DNA from: DATFKA01 sp042095835
Lineage (GTDB): Bacteria > Bacteroidota > Bacteroidia > Chitinophagales > Saprospiraceae
NCBI GenBank assembly: GCA_042095835.1
Contig: JBELML010000067.1
Location: 1 to 32,537, forward strand
Length of the DNA: 32,537 bases
Direction of reading: 5' to 3'
The notes under the pieces are model-generated. The model was not told the DNA's origin, did not search any database, and saw only the letters and a program-made list of their open reading frames with translations. Both the position numbers and the translations under genes were made by a program. Of the stretch, positions 32,453-32,537 are shown in pieces; position 1 is the first letter of the stretch, and every line of letters starts with the position of its first letter.

Positions 32453-32537
32453 ACCAAAAAAAATTCAACTGCAATTTTTTATAAATTCAACTGACACTCC
32501 AATTCAAAACCGCTCTAGCATCTTCATTTTTGTCATT
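32451..32537. mobile_element. Family B MITE-like element, copy 3, cut by the window edge
   Basis: Begins GCACCAAAAAAAATTC like the copy at 2791 and contains AAAACCGCTCTAGCATCTTC shared with the other two copies. The right part lies outside the window. Its outer inverted end is missing or replaced by the family C sequence. Confidence 0.7.

Overview
The window looks like chromosomal DNA of a Bacteroidota bacterium, most likely of the Saprospiria group. The class-level guess is an inference. The phylum call rests on several things: a type IX secretion (T9SS) C-terminal sorting domain, a ~1,110-residue SecA of the Bacteroidota type, AraC regulators fused to a seven-helix membrane region, lipoproteins with short lipoboxes, few Shine-Dalgarno sequences, and promoters that fit the Bacteroidota consensus TTTG-N19..21-TAnnTTTG.

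Layout. 1-2,060: two small minus-strand genes, one a SUKH/SMI1-like immunity-type protein and one unknown. Each is followed just past its stop codon by a ~240-bp multi-hairpin repeat (family A), and a truncated third copy sits past the stop of the next gene, an MBL-fold hydrolase. 2,780-3,055: a ~254-bp MITE-like element (family B) with inverted ends and a 10-bp target duplication. 3,273-6,740: a large secreted protein with a degenerate peptidase domain, a TolB-like propeller and a C-terminal barrel. 7,005-12,473: recJ, then an envelope cluster (barrel protein, lptB, two tandem paralogous lipoproteins) and an MltD-type lytic transglycosylase. 13,086-18,495: hemA and deoC overlapping tail to tail, then secA. 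18,605-20,650: a second family B element, a lipoprotein, tRNA-Cys with its terminator, and two decayed small reading frames. 20,691-22,910: katG. 22,911-24,175: a decayed region with a pseudogene fragment copied from the next gene, an orphan terminator and a third repeat (family C). 24,176-29,677: a probable three-gene operon. 29,682-32,321: an rhlE-type RNA helicase facing left, then two Crp/Fnr-family regulators. The right edge carries a family C end joined to a third family B copy.

How the genes may work together. Most of the window is housekeeping: DNA repair (RecJ), LPS export (LptB), wall turnover (MltD), tetrapyrrole synthesis (HemA), protein export (SecA), peroxide defence (KatG) and RNA remodelling (RhlE). 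The most unusual unit is 24,176-29,677. It encodes a predicted T9SS-secreted fusion of a PQQ sugar-dehydrogenase-like propeller, a diheme cytochrome c module and a ricin-type lectin. A membrane-bound AraC-type regulator follows 5 bp later, then an exported protein built of about eight 32-34-residue repeats. The second point of interest is the density of small non-coding repeats, especially the gene-plus-repeat modules at the left end. I saw no CRISPR array, transposase, integrase, phage gene or rRNA.
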